From an uncultured Paracoccaceae bacterium (lineage in GTDB: Bacteria > Pseudomonadota > Alphaproteobacteria > Rhodobacterales > Rhodobacteraceae), in assembly GCA_947503935.1 (NCBI GenBank), contig CANNFR010000005.1, positions 1 to 64,000 of the forward strand: a stretch of 64,000 bases of DNA, in the 5' to 3' direction. A program made the position numbers and the translations under genes. The notes below the pieces were generated by a model that saw only the letters and a list, made by a program, of their open reading frames with translations, was not told the origin of the DNA and did not search any database. Position 1 is the first letter of the stretch, and each line of letters begins with the position of its first letter. Positions 48,147 through 58,738 of this stretch are shown here, piece after piece.

Positions 48147-48965
48147 TCATGCGCCGCGCGAGACCAACATAGCCGGTCTTGGACCAGGATCGAAAAGCGC
48201 GTCAAGAGAGGTGTTCAGCCGGCCCAGAATTGCCTGTATCTTTTGCGTGTCCAGGAGGGTTGCCTCGGTTGCGCCGCGATAATCGTCCTCGTGTTCATAA
48301 CGGGTGGCGGGGCCATCTGCGATGCCTTCCCACCAGGGAGGTGAGGGCGGTGTGCCGGTCGGCACCGTACAATGGCACAGGACACGGCGCTCGGTATTGC
48401 CGTCGCGGTAGAGGTGAAAGTCATAATGCGGCTCATGCGCGTTCGGGCCGGGTAAGCGGAAATAGAGGATGTCCTGTCCCGGCATGGCCATGGAAAGCTG
48501 AAAGCCATGCATGCTCATGCCGCTGACCATGTCGAAGCATTCAACCAGCGTCCAGCCCGAAAGGGTCGGCGGCGTGGAGAGGCGGATGGCCTCAAGGTCT
48601 CCGCTGTCATAGACACCGTTTGCCGTCGCATGTTCGCGGCCGGAGGCGCGCCCGATCGGGGTTCCGGGCCAAACGCCGTCCCGCGAAATCGCAAGGGCAG
48701 ATTGGTCACGATGGATTTCGCCGTCAGCCGGTTCGAACATCTCGTCAGGCGGCGGGGCGTTGCGCAAGCCCATGATACGCATCAGAAAACGCAGGAAAAA
48801 TCCGGGCCTCACCGGTTCGACCGGTGGGTTGGCCGCACATTCCGCCTGTTGTGTCTGCCCTTCCTGAATGGCGCGCCCAACCGACTCCAGAGGGGCTTCG
48901 ACCAGCAGAAAGTCAACATATTCCAGGTTTTTGACATGCGCGTTGAAACTCACCTTGACCCTCAT
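48147..48965 (-). CDS. hypothetical protein
   Basis: A 272-residue protein with no signal peptide and one weakly hydrophobic patch (FFLRFLMRIMGL near residues 56-67). The middle has GWTLVECFDMVSGMSMHGFQL and the cysteine-containing VLCHCTVPTG. I do not recognise a family. GC is somewhat lower than in eno. Read leftwards, it precedes the 46-residue gene by 82 bases. Confidence 0.55.
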   Translation of the reverse strand: MRVKVSFNAHVKNLEYVDFLLVEAPLESVGRAIQEGQTQQAECAANPPVEPVRPGFFLRFLMRIMGLRNAPPPDEMFEPADGEIHRDQSALAISRDGVWPGTPIGRASGREHATANGVYDSGDLEAIRLSTPPTLSGWTLVECFDMVSGMSMHGFQLSMAMPGQDILYFRLPGPNAHEPHYDFHLYRDGNTERRVLCHCTVPTGTPPSPPWWEGIADGPATRYEHEDDYRGATEATLLDTQKIQAILGRLNTSLDALFDPGPRPAMLVSRGA

Positions 48966-49095
48966 GCATTCCTTTGGAGACCGACAAACAAATCAAAGCT
49001 GGCGAAACTATGACACGGCAAGGCAATATCGCGGGGTTGTCTTGCAGGGGGCAGCCGTTAATCTGGCACGGATTTGATCGCAAAGGCACCTTTGT

Positions 49096-50085
49096 ATGAG
49101 TGGATTACTGGCACTTCTCGATGACGTGGCCGCCCTGGCAAAGGTGGCGGCCGCACAGGTTGATGATGTGGCGGGGCAGGCGGCCAAGGTCGGCGCCAAG
49201 GTGGCCGGCGCCGTGGTGGATGATGCCGCGAAGGCGGGCGCCAAGGCGGCCGGTGTGGTGATCGACGATGCTGCCGTGACACCGAAGTACGTGCACGGCC
49301 TGCCCGCTGCCCGCGAATTGCCGATCGTCTGGAAAATCGCGCGCGCCTCCATCTTCAACAAGCTGGTGATCTTGCTGCCCGCGGCGCTTTTGTTGAAGGC
49401 CTTCGCGCCTTGGGCTCTGCCACCGCTTTTGATGCTTGGCGGGGCCTATCTGTGCTTTGAAGGCGCCGAAAAGGTCTTCCATCTTTTTGTGCCCCATGAC
49501 GATCACGGGCCAGAGCCCGAAACGCTCGACGCCGCGCATCTTGAGAAAAGCCGTGTGGCCGGCGCCATCAAGACCGATTTCATCCTGTCGGCCGAGATCA
49601 TGACGATTTCGCTGGCCGCCATCGATGCCGAGAATGTCTTTCTGGAAGGGGTGGTCCTGGCCGTGGTGGCGGTCGGTATCACGGCTCTGGTCTATGGCAG
49701 CGTTGCGTTGCTGGTGAAGGCCGACGATGTGGGCCTGAAGATCAGCCAGGTTGGCCGTCTGGAGGCAACACGCGCATTCGGCCGCGCCATCGTGCGCTAC
49801 ATGCCGGCTTTCATGACCCTGATCAGCACCGTGGGAACCGCGGCCATGCTCTGGGTCGGCGGCAGCATCATCGTTCATGGTTTGGGTGATCTGGGCTATC
49901 CACAAATCTATGATTGGATCCATCATCTGGCTGAGGGCGCCAGCGCCAATGGCCTTGTACAATGGATGATCACGGCCGGCCTGGACGGTATTCTGGGGCT
50001 CGCAATCGGTTTTGGGTTGATCCCGGTTGTGAAATTCATCATCGCCCCGATCGCGGGTCTTTTCAATGGCCGGAAAGCCGCTTGA
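49096..50085 (+). CDS. DUF808 family inner membrane protein (YedI-like)
   Basis: A 329-residue protein with the typical DUF808 N-terminus: MSGLLALLDDVAALAKVAAA followed by short repeats of VDDVAGQAAKVGAKVAGAVVDDAAKAG type. About six membrane segments follow, with the conserved IKTDFILSAEIMTISL and LGDLGYPQIYDWI segments. Function of the family is not established. A remarkable four-hairpin array follows its stop. Confidence 0.88.
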   Translation: MSGLLALLDDVAALAKVAAAQVDDVAGQAAKVGAKVAGAVVDDAAKAGAKAAGVVIDDAAVTPKYVHGLPAARELPIVWKIARASIFNKLVILLPAALLLKAFAPWALPPLLMLGGAYLCFEGAEKVFHLFVPHDDHGPEPETLDAAHLEKSRVAGAIKTDFILSAEIMTISLAAIDAENVFLEGVVLAVVAVGITALVYGSVALLVKADDVGLKISQVGRLEATRAFGRAIVRYMPAFMTLISTVGTAAMLWVGGSIIVHGLGDLGYPQIYDWIHHLAEGASANGLVQWMITAGLDGILGLAIGFGLIPVVKFIIAPIAGLFNGRKAA

Positions 50086-50094
50086 GTCCAACAC

Positions 50095-50189
50095 AATTCT
50101 TCTGCGAAGAATTTGCCAGACGATCCTCCTGCGAAGGATCTGATTTTTCGCAGAAAAATCGCCTCGAGCAGAATCTTCGCAGAAGATTC
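50095..50189. repeat. array of four 19-base triloop hairpins
   Basis: Four 19-base inverted repeats, each with eight-base arms around a three-base loop, fill the 110-base gap between convergent DUF808 and tkt genes. They lie at 50095-50113 (AATTCTTC, loop TGC), 50122-50140 (GATCCTCC, loop TGC, one mismatch), 50142-50160 (GATTTTTC, loop GCA) and 50171-50189 (GAATCTTC, loop GCA). The inner stem TTC/GAA and the loop are shared, while outer arms differ yet stay paired. The first two have the opposite loop orientation to the last two. They may act as a bidirectional terminator or be a mobile palindrome family. Confidence 0.85.
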
Positions 50190-50195
50190 GTTTTG

Positions 50196-52217
50196 TCATA
50201 GCTTGAGGAGCATCTTGGCCCTTTCTGCCACGGCATCGGCGGTGATCCCGAACTCCTCATAAAGCTTTTCAGCCGGTGCGGAGGCACCAAAGCCATGCAT
50301 ACCGACAAAGCCCGATTTCTCGCGTTTGCCGCGCTCGCCATAGAGCCACCGATCCCAGCCCAGCCGAATGCCGGCCTCAACCGCGACGCGCACCGGTCCT
50401 GCGGGCAGAACCTTGCGGCGATAGGTCTCAGGCTGCTCCTCAAAGAGCTCCCAGCAGGGCATTGAGACCACACGCGTCCCGATCCCCTCCGCTTGCAGGA
50501 TGTCGCGCGCGGCCATCGCGATCTCCACCTCCGAACCCGTGGCCATCAACAAGGCCTGCCGTTTGCCCTCGGCTTCGGCCAGGACGTAGGCGCCCTGCGC
50601 CACGAGGTTCTTGTTGGTGTGCTTGGTCCGCACCGCCGCCACGTTCTGACGCGTCAGCGACAGAACCGATGGTGTGCTCTCGCTGGTCAGCGCCAGTTCC
50701 CACGCCTCGGCGGTTTCCACCGTGTCGGCAGGACGGAAGACGTGGCAATTGGGCGTGGCGCGCAGCATGGCCAGATGCTCCACTGGCTGGTGCGTCGGGC
50801 CATCTTCGCCGAGGCCGATGGAATCGTGGGTCATCACATAGACGACCGGCTTGCCCATCAGCGCAGACAGCCGTATCGCGCCACGGGCGTAATCGGTAAA
50901 GCACATGAACGTGCCGCCATAGGGTTTCAGCCCGCCATGCAGGCTGATCCCGTTCATGGCCGCGGCCATGCCATGCTCGCGCACGCCGTAGTAGACATAG
51001 CGGCCCTTGCGGTTCTCAGGGCCGAAGACACCAAGATCGGCCGTCTTGGTGTTGTTGGACCCGGTCAAATCCGCCGAGCCGCCGATCATCTCGGGCGCGA
51101 TCGGATTGACCACCTCAAGCACCAGTTCCGACGATTTGCGCGTCGCCACTTTGTGCTGCGCCTCGGCGGCTTGCTTTTTCAGGGCGCGGATGGTGCCGGA
51201 GAGCTTGCCGGGCGGCTCGCCCGCCTCGCACCGCGCGAATTCGGCCTGCTTGGCTGAGGACAGGGCGCCCAGTCGCGCCTCCCATTCCTGCCGCGCGTCC
51301 GCGCCGCGCGCCCCGATCTTTTCCCATTGCCCCTTGATCTCGCCCGGAATTTCGAACGGGCCATAGACCCAGCCATAGGCGTCGCGCGTGTCCTGGATCA
51401 ATTGCGCATCCGTCAGCGCGCCATGGCCTTTCGAGGTGTCCTGGGCCGAAGACCCCAACGCGATATGCGTCTTGCAGGCGATCATCGCGGGGCGGGGCGA
51501 GGCTTTGGCCTCGGTGATGGCACGGTCGATATCTTCGGGGTCGTGCCCGTCACATGCGAACACATCCCAGCCCGCGGCGGCAAAGCGCGCCTTCTGATCG
51601 GTGATGTCGGCGATCGAGACTTTGCCGTCGATGGTGATGCCGTTGTCATCCCAGAAGACCACCAGCTTCGACAGCGCCAGCTTTCCGGCCAGCGAAATCG
51701 CCTCGTGGCTGACACCTTCCATCAGACAGCCGTCGCCGGCGATGCAATAGGTGTGGTGGTCGACGATCTTGCCCCCCCAGCGGGCGCGCAGCATCTCTTC
51801 GGCCATGGCGAAACCCACCGCGTTCGAGATGCCCTGGCCCAGCGGGCCGGTCGTGGTCTCAATCCCGTCAGCATGGCCATATTCCGGGTGGCCCGCCGTT
51901 TTCGACCCCCATTGCCGGAAATCCTTCAATTGCCGCAGGGTCATGTCCTCGTAGCCGGTCAGATGCAGCAGGGAATAAAGCAGCATCGATCCATGCCCGG
52001 CCGACAGGATGAACCGGTCGCGATCGGGCCAATGCGGGGCTTTGGCGTCGAACTTGAGGTGTTTCTCAAACAAAACGGTGGCCACATCGGCCATCCCCAT
52101 TGGCATGCCGGAATGGCCCGAATTGGCGGCCGCCACAGCGTCAAGCGTCAGCACGCGGATCGCGCAGGCGCGCGCCCAGTGATCGGGATGGGTCTTGCGA
52201 AGCGTTGCGATGTCCAC
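50196..52217 (-). CDS. tkt: transketolase
   Basis: A 673-residue thiamine diphosphate enzyme of the pentose phosphate and Calvin-type pathways. The start at GTG 52217 ([17 protein letters not shown]) matches normal length. Landmarks are [18 protein letters not shown], the ThDP-binding motif [13 protein letters not shown] through [10 protein letters not shown], and [13 protein letters not shown] in the pyrimidine domain. It is divergent from the coiled-coil/zapA pair. Confidence 0.96.
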   Translation of the reverse strand: MDIATLRKTHPDHWARACAIRVLTLDAVAAANSGHSGMPMGMADVATVLFEKHLKFDAKAPHWPDRDRFILSAGHGSMLLYSLLHLTGYEDMTLRQLKDFRQWGSKTAGHPEYGHADGIETTTGPLGQGISNAVGFAMAEEMLRARWGGKIVDHHTYCIAGDGCLMEGVSHEAISLAGKLALSKLVVFWDDNGITIDGKVSIADITDQKARFAAAGWDVFACDGHDPEDIDRAITEAKASPRPAMIACKTHIALGSSAQDTSKGHGALTDAQLIQDTRDAYGWVYGPFEIPGEIKGQWEKIGARGADARQEWEARLGALSSAKQAEFARCEAGEPPGKLSGTIRALKKQAAEAQHKVATRKSSELVLEVVNPIAPEMIGGSADLTGSNNTKTADLGVFGPENRKGRYVYYGVREHGMAAAMNGISLHGGLKPYGGTFMCFTDYARGAIRLSALMGKPVVYVMTHDSIGLGEDGPTHQPVEHLAMLRATPNCHVFRPADTVETAEAWELALTSESTPSVLSLTRQNVAAVRTKHTNKNLVAQGAYVLAEAEGKRQALLMATGSEVEIAMAARDILQAEGIGTRVVSMPCWELFEEQPETYRRKVLPAGPVRVAVEAGIRLGWDRWLYGERGKREKSGFVGMHGFGASAPAEKLYEEFGITADAVAERAKMLLKL

Positions 52218-52429
52218 GGGGGTGTCGTCCTTTTCGGCAATGGCACGGAACTTGGCTTTGGTGGGTGATATCAGCCCGGGCGGCAAGATCAAGCGCGCGC
52301 CGTAACGCCTTGACCCGAAAGGGGGCGCAATTCGCGGCAGCCTTGGGTAAACTGCGCCTTGCGAGGTGCGCGGCCCGATTCGCGGGAAGAGGTGCGCCCG
52401 CATGGGGCCCCTGGAGCAGGGAGGGTACG

Positions 52430-52927
52430 ATGACCGATATCGCCGCGATTGAGGCGCGTTTGCAGGCCGCGCTCGACCGGATCGCAAAAAGCGCCGACAA
52501 GGTGCCTGCGGCCAGTGCCGTGGCCGAGGCCGAGAGCAAGGCCAAGGAGGCTGAAGCCAAGCTCAGCGCCGATCTGGACGCCGAAAAGGAGGCCAGCGCC
52601 GCGCTGACGGCCCGTGTCGAGGCGATCCGCGAGAAGCAGGACCAGATCGTTCAGCAGCTTGAAAAGCGGGTCGCCAGCCTGCAGAACCGCGCGAGCGAAC
52701 AGGAAGCCGAACTAAGCCGCCTGAAGCGCGCCAACGAGGCGCTGCGCGCCAGTGCCCGCGCGATCCGCCGCGCGGTTGAGGATGGCGGCCTGGATGCGGG
52801 CCTCATCAACCAGGCCATGGAGGCCGAGTTGGAGGCAACGCGGGCGGCCCAGGCCACCGACCGCGCCGAGCTGGACGCGATTCTGGCCGAATTGACCCCG
52901 TTGATCGAGGAGGGCGCCAATGTCTGA
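52430..52927 (+). CDS. coiled-coil protein upstream of zapA
   Basis: A 165-residue, highly charged protein from ATG 52430 after a GGGAGGG site. Nearly the whole chain is predicted coiled coil, rich in Glu, Ala, Lys and Arg ([37 protein letters not shown]). It overlaps zapA by eight bases, so it is translationally coupled and may act in cell division, but that is inference from position. Confidence 0.8.
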   Translation: MTDIAAIEARLQAALDRIAKSADKVPAASAVAEAESKAKEAEAKLSADLDAEKEASAALTARVEAIREKQDQIVQQLEKRVASLQNRASEQEAELSRLKRANEALRASARAIRRAVEDGGLDAGLINQAMEAELEATRAAQATDRAELDAILAELTPLIEEGANV

Positions 52928-53237
52928 GGTTCAAATCCGCGTGGGCGGGCGCCCCTTCACCGTCGCCTGTCAGCCGGGCGAAGAGGAGTTCCTCGAAAAC
53001 GCCGCCATGCTTTTGGATGCCGAGGCCGAAACGCTGGTCGACCAGCTGGGCCGCATCCCCGAAAACCAGATGCTGCTGATGGCGGGCCTGATGCTGGCCG
53101 ACAAGATGGCGGCGGGCGGTAAAGGCGGCAAGCCCGTCAAGGTCAAACCGATCAGCGATGCGATGATGACGAAGCTGACTAAGCTTGCCGACCGGGCTGA
53201 AGAACTGGCCGAGACGCTTGAGGCAAAGGCGGGCTAA
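52920..53237 (+). CDS. zapA: cell division protein ZapA
   Basis: A 105-residue ZapA, which bundles FtsZ filaments at the division site. The N-terminus VQIRVGGRPFTVACQPGEEEFL and the central AAMLLDAEAETL/NQMLLMAGLMLADK helices are typical; a lysine-rich linker precedes the last helix. The usual alphaproteobacterial 6S RNA region downstream is absent here: grxD ends 18 bases after it on the other strand. Confidence 0.9.
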   Translation: MSEVQIRVGGRPFTVACQPGEEEFLENAAMLLDAEAETLVDQLGRIPENQMLLMAGLMLADKMAAGGKGGKPVKVKPISDAMMTKLTKLADRAEELAETLEAKAG

Positions 53238-53255
53238 ACGCCCGGCCGTCAGGCG

Positions 53256-53615
53256 TCAGGCATTCGCGGCCCGGATCTTTTCGGCGGCCTCTTTATCGTA
53301 AGCGACGCCCTTGTCATCGAACAATTGGTCCAGCTCGCCCGACAGGGTCATCTCGGTCACGATATCGCAGCCGCCGACGAATTCGCCCTTCACGTAAAGC
53401 TGCGGAATGGTGGGCCAGTCCGAGTAATCCTTGATGCCTTGCCGGATGCCGTCATCGGCCAGCACGTTCACATCGGCGAACTCAACGCCCATGTAATTCA
53501 GCACCCCCGCCACCTTTGACGAAAACCCGCATTGCGGCATCGACTTGGTGCCCTTCATGAAGAGAACCACGTCATTCGAGGTGACGGTATCTTTGATTTG
53601 TGCTTCGGCTGACAT
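53256..53615 (-). CDS. grxD: monothiol glutaredoxin (Grx4 type)
   Basis: A 119-residue CGFS-type glutaredoxin with the active-site C29 in MPQCGFSSK and the glutathione-binding [19 protein letters not shown]. Such proteins carry [2Fe-2S] clusters with BolA partners and deliver them to targets. The BolA gene lies upstream on the same strand, separated by an unrelated hypothetical gene. Confidence 0.95.
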   Translation of the reverse strand: MSAEAQIKDTVTSNDVVLFMKGTKSMPQCGFSSKVAGVLNYMGVEFADVNVLADDGIRQGIKDYSDWPTIPQLYVKGEFVGGCDIVTEMTLSGELDQLFDDKGVAYDKEAAEKIRAANA

Positions 53616-53676
53616 ATCTGGTTCCCTTGGCTTTCAGTGCTTCGGTACGAGAGATAGGGCCAATGCAGGGAAAGTT

Positions 53677-54168
53677 CTAGAGCAAGTCCCAATCGATCTG
53701 AAACCGCGCGCTCTCTGGTACCCGAAACACCTCCTGCACCACCCACCTTGCAAACCGTTCATGCTCTTCGCGGGAGGAGAAATAGAGATCAATCGCTCCG
53801 ATCCCTCTACTTTCCAAAGGCTCTGGCAGCAAGCCCCGCCGAACCGCTTCAGTCTCCACAGCATCGACATACTCACGGGGCCAATCGATAAGGGGAAAAT
53901 CAAACCTATAGTCCCTCGAACCATCGGGTGCTCTGTCGACACGGATCTGAACGAACTCATTTGATCCAGCCATTGCTGACACCAGGAAGTTTGCATTGTC
54001 GCGGGTGTCGAGGTCTTCGATCTTATCGAAGTAAGCCGAGAGGGGGCCGTTAAAGCTGCCTTTTGAAGGTCGCGATGAGGTGGAAGACGATGATCTTCGC
54101 GACATTAGCAATTTCAACGCGAGCGCTGCCAAGACCAGCGCGGCGACAAGCCCAAATCCTTCGATCAT
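53677..54168 (-). CDS. hypothetical membrane-anchored protein between bolA and grxD
   Basis: A 163-residue protein with one N-terminal hydrophobic helix (about residues 5-22), a serine-rich linker (SRRSSSSTSSRPS) and a soluble domain of about 120 residues ending IDWDLL. Family not recognised. Base composition is less GC-rich than the flanking bolA and grxD, which are normally close together, so it looks like an insertion into that pair. Confidence 0.6.
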   Translation of the reverse strand: MIEGFGLVAALVLAALALKLLMSRRSSSSTSSRPSKGSFNGPLSAYFDKIEDLDTRDNANFLVSAMAGSNEFVQIRVDRAPDGSRDYRFDFPLIDWPREYVDAVETEAVRRGLLPEPLESRGIGAIDLYFSSREEHERFARWVVQEVFRVPESARFQIDWDLL

Positions 54169-54255
54169 CTATGTGCTTCCCAAAAGTAAGACGACTATCA
54201 CTTTTTCACAGAACCAATATCAGCGCAGGCGAGCGCGTTGCTCACGGATCGTCGC

Positions 54256-54498
54256 TCAGTCCGGCGCCTTCGTGGTCAGGGCCAGCGCGTGCAATTCTCC
54301 ATGGTTGCCGTCCATCTTGCCCTTCAGAGCGGCATAGACGGCGCGTTGCTGTTGTACGCGGTTCTTGCCTTTGAACGAGGCGTCGATCACCTCGGCGGCG
54401 TAGTGGTTTCCGTCACCGGCCAGATCGGTGATGGTGATCTTGGCCTCTGGAAAGCTCTCGCGCAGAAGCTCTTCGATTTCGGCGGCGCGCATCGGCAT
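54256..54498 (-). CDS. bolA: BolA-family protein
   Basis: An 80-residue BolA domain with the conserved DGNHYAAEVIDASFKGKNRVQQQRAVYAAL, including the histidine that can bind an iron-sulfur cluster together with a CGFS glutaredoxin. The C-terminus GELHALALTTKAPD is typical of the IbaG-like branch. It is on the same strand as grxD. Confidence 0.92.
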   Translation of the reverse strand: MPMRAAEIEELLRESFPEAKITITDLAGDGNHYAAEVIDASFKGKNRVQQQRAVYAALKGKMDGNHGELHALALTTKAPD

Positions 54499-54520
54499 GG
54501 GATGTCCTCGTCTTGGTTGG

Positions 54521-55030
54521 TCAAGATGTAGAGCCGCCGGAGGGGCTCTGCAAGGCGGGGCGGGGGTCGGTGTCTAGAAGGGCGTAGAGGGCCAGATCGG
54601 CGTAGTCGCCTGTGCGCCGCGCCCAGGCCTGGCGCAGCGTGCCCTCGTAGACAAAGCCCGCGCGTTCATAGGCGGCGCGTGCGCGGGTATTATCGGCCGC
54701 GACATCGAGGTAGAGGCGCCGTGCGTTCAGCGGGCCGAAGGCGTGGTCTGTCAACTCCGCCAGGCACCGGCGGCCGCGCCCCTGGCCAGGGGTGGCGATG
54801 GCCAGCCGCCGCAATTCGAGGGTGCGGTCAGCATTGCCAAGGCCGCAGATCAGCACGAAGCCTTCGGGCTGGTCGTCTTCCTCCCAGATCATCAGGGCGG
54901 CCTCGGGTGACATGATGTAGCGCCGCAATGCCTCCTCGGGGTCGAAGGCCACCAGGGCGGCATAATCGGGGCGGGCCTGGAGAGCGGTGATGAAGCCCAG
55001 ATCGGTTTCGGTTGCGGGGCGGAGCGGCAT
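54521..55030 (-). CDS. GNAT family N-acetyltransferase
   Basis: A 169-residue protein with the acetyl-CoA-binding loop ATPGQGRGRRCLAEL (Q-x-x-G-x-G/R) and the C-terminal YLDVAADNTRARAAYERAGF motif of GNAT enzymes acting on small molecules or protein N-termini. It lies 12 bases after the membrane protein gene and 22 bases before bolA on the same strand. Confidence 0.88.
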   Translation of the reverse strand: MPLRPATETDLGFITALQARPDYAALVAFDPEEALRRYIMSPEAALMIWEEDDQPEGFVLICGLGNADRTLELRRLAIATPGQGRGRRCLAELTDHAFGPLNARRLYLDVAADNTRARAAYERAGFVYEGTLRQAWARRTGDYADLALYALLDTDPRPALQSPSGGSTS

Positions 55031-55042
55031 TGGTGGTCTCGT

Positions 55043-55593
55043 TCAATCCGGCTTTGACGGGCGCGAGGAGAGGGGCGGCAGAAACAGCCGGTAGGTCACG
55101 AAGAGCACCGCCAGGACAATGCTCAGCATCATGTAGCCGGGGATTGCCTCGATCTGGTCCATCCATAGGGGCAATTCGGGCCATTCTACAAAGAGCGGTT
55201 TGCCGCCTTCGGCCTCGCCCGCCATGGTCGAAAACAGCCCCGCCTCGCACATGCGCACGAATTCCAGATCGCGGGCCAGATCGACCGCGAAGATCGAGAG
55301 GGTGACCAGCGCAAGCGCCGCGAAGGGCAGGCCCGCAAAGCTGCGTCGCCCTGTCTGCCGGGCGCGCCAGAGCGCGAGGGCCGTCGGGACAGCCATCGGG
55401 ATGGCCATGAAGAAGAGGATGCGACCGGACTCAATTGCGCTGTCAAGAACCAGATTGTCAGATCGGCAGGCCTTGGGTCCGAGGCCCAGATCGCTCCAAT
55501 CGATGCCCCCGAAAAGCACGTAAAGGTAAAGCCCCGCGACATAGGCCGCAGCCATCAGGGCCACATAGCCCGCCGCCAAACCGACCCTTGCGA

Positions 55594-55597
<4 letters not shown>
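55043..55597 (-). CDS. four-helix membrane protein, hypothetical
   Basis: A 184-residue protein with hydrophobic segments near residues 5-30, 58-78, 88-108 and 150-172. Two cysteines (KACRSDN and RMCEAG) lie in the loops. Family not recognised. Its ATG overlaps the purL stop as ATGA, so it is translated from the purL transcript. Confidence 0.65.
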
Positions 55598-57753
<2,156 letters not shown>

Positions 57754-57915
57754 TTCCGTCCCCCGGGGCTTTGAATGCGCCTGTCATAGAAGATGCTCCC
57801 GCAGGGGGAAAGGGGCGGCCCGAGGGCTTTGGGCGAAGTTTTTTCGCCCGCGATGTCGAAATCGGCGCATCCCGTTCGTCCTTGGGTCACGAAACCAATG
57901 ATGAGGGACTGAAAG

Positions 57916-58308
57916 ATGACCTTTCCGATTACAACCGGCTATGCCATCGCGCTTGCCATTCTGATGCTGATGCTCTGGATCAATGTGACCCGCACGCGCG
58001 GCGCCCTGAAGATTTCCATCGGGGATGGCGATCAGGTGGTGCTGCATGAGCGGATGCGTCGGCATGGCAATTTCATCGAATGGGTGCCGTTCGCGGTTCT
58101 GCTGATGATGCTGGCCGAGGCGGCGGGGGCGGGGGCGGCCTGGCTGCATGCGGCAGGCGCGATCCTCTTGGTCTCGCGCCTGTTGCACCCGTTTGGCCTG
58201 CACGCCGACAACCCCACCCATCCCCTGCGGATCATCGGCAATTCCGGGTCGATCCTGGCGCTTGCGATCACTCTGATCGCGCTCGGCTGGGCGACATATG
58301 GCGGCTGA
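57916..58308 (+). CDS. MAPEG family membrane protein
   Basis: A 130-residue protein with four membrane helices. The family signature ERMRRHGNFIEWVPFAVLLM is present, followed by LLHPFGLHADNP. Members include glutathione-dependent transferases and uncharacterised YecN-like proteins. The strongly conserved E-x-x-x-R-x-x-N site suggests it can bind glutathione. It is read with the DGPF-sigma pair that follows. Confidence 0.85.
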   Translation: MTFPITTGYAIALAILMLMLWINVTRTRGALKISIGDGDQVVLHERMRRHGNFIEWVPFAVLLMMLAEAAGAGAAWLHAAGAILLVSRLLHPFGLHADNPTHPLRIIGNSGSILALAITLIALGWATYGG

Positions 58309-58366
58309 CCCCTTGCCTCAAACGCCGCTTGGGCGGCACAATTCTCAGCAACGAAGGAGAAGACAA

Positions 58367-58738
58367 ATGAAATACATGATTTTGCTTTATGGCAGCGGCG
58401 AGGGCGGACCACAGCCGGGAAGCCCTGAATTCGGGCAGATGATGGCGGGCTATCAGGCGTTCAATGACCGTCTGGACGCCGATGGCATCGACTGGGCGGG
58501 AGAGGCGCTTGAGGATGTCTCGGCGGCCACGTCGATCACGCGGCGGAGCGGCAAGGTGGAAACCATGGACGGCCCTTTTGCCGAGACCAAGGAGCAATTG
58601 GGCGGCTATTACATCGTCGATGTGCCGGACCTGGACACGGCGCTGAGATACGCCGCGATGATCCCGGCCGTCGATTACGGCACGATTGAGGTGCGGCCCG
58701 TGATGGATGTCGGCCCGATGCTGGATATGGCCGAGTGA
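58367..58738 (+). CDS. YCII-related DGPF-domain protein
   Basis: A 123-residue protein from ATG 58367 with the signature METMDGPFAETKEQLGGYY (read as VETMDGPFAETKE). DGPF proteins are commonly encoded next to ECF sigma factors of the ECF42 group, as here: the sigma start overlaps this stop by four bases. The biochemical role of the partner is not settled. Confidence 0.9.
   Translation: MKYMILLYGSGEGGPQPGSPEFGQMMAGYQAFNDRLDADGIDWAGEALEDVSAATSITRRSGKVETMDGPFAETKEQLGGYYIVDVPDLDTALRYAAMIPAVDYGTIEVRPVMDVGPMLDMAE

Noticed and set aside
53238-53255. 6S RNA gene downstream of zapA
   Set aside because: Many alphaproteobacteria have ssrS here, but only 18 bases separate zapA from the grxD stop, so it cannot fit.
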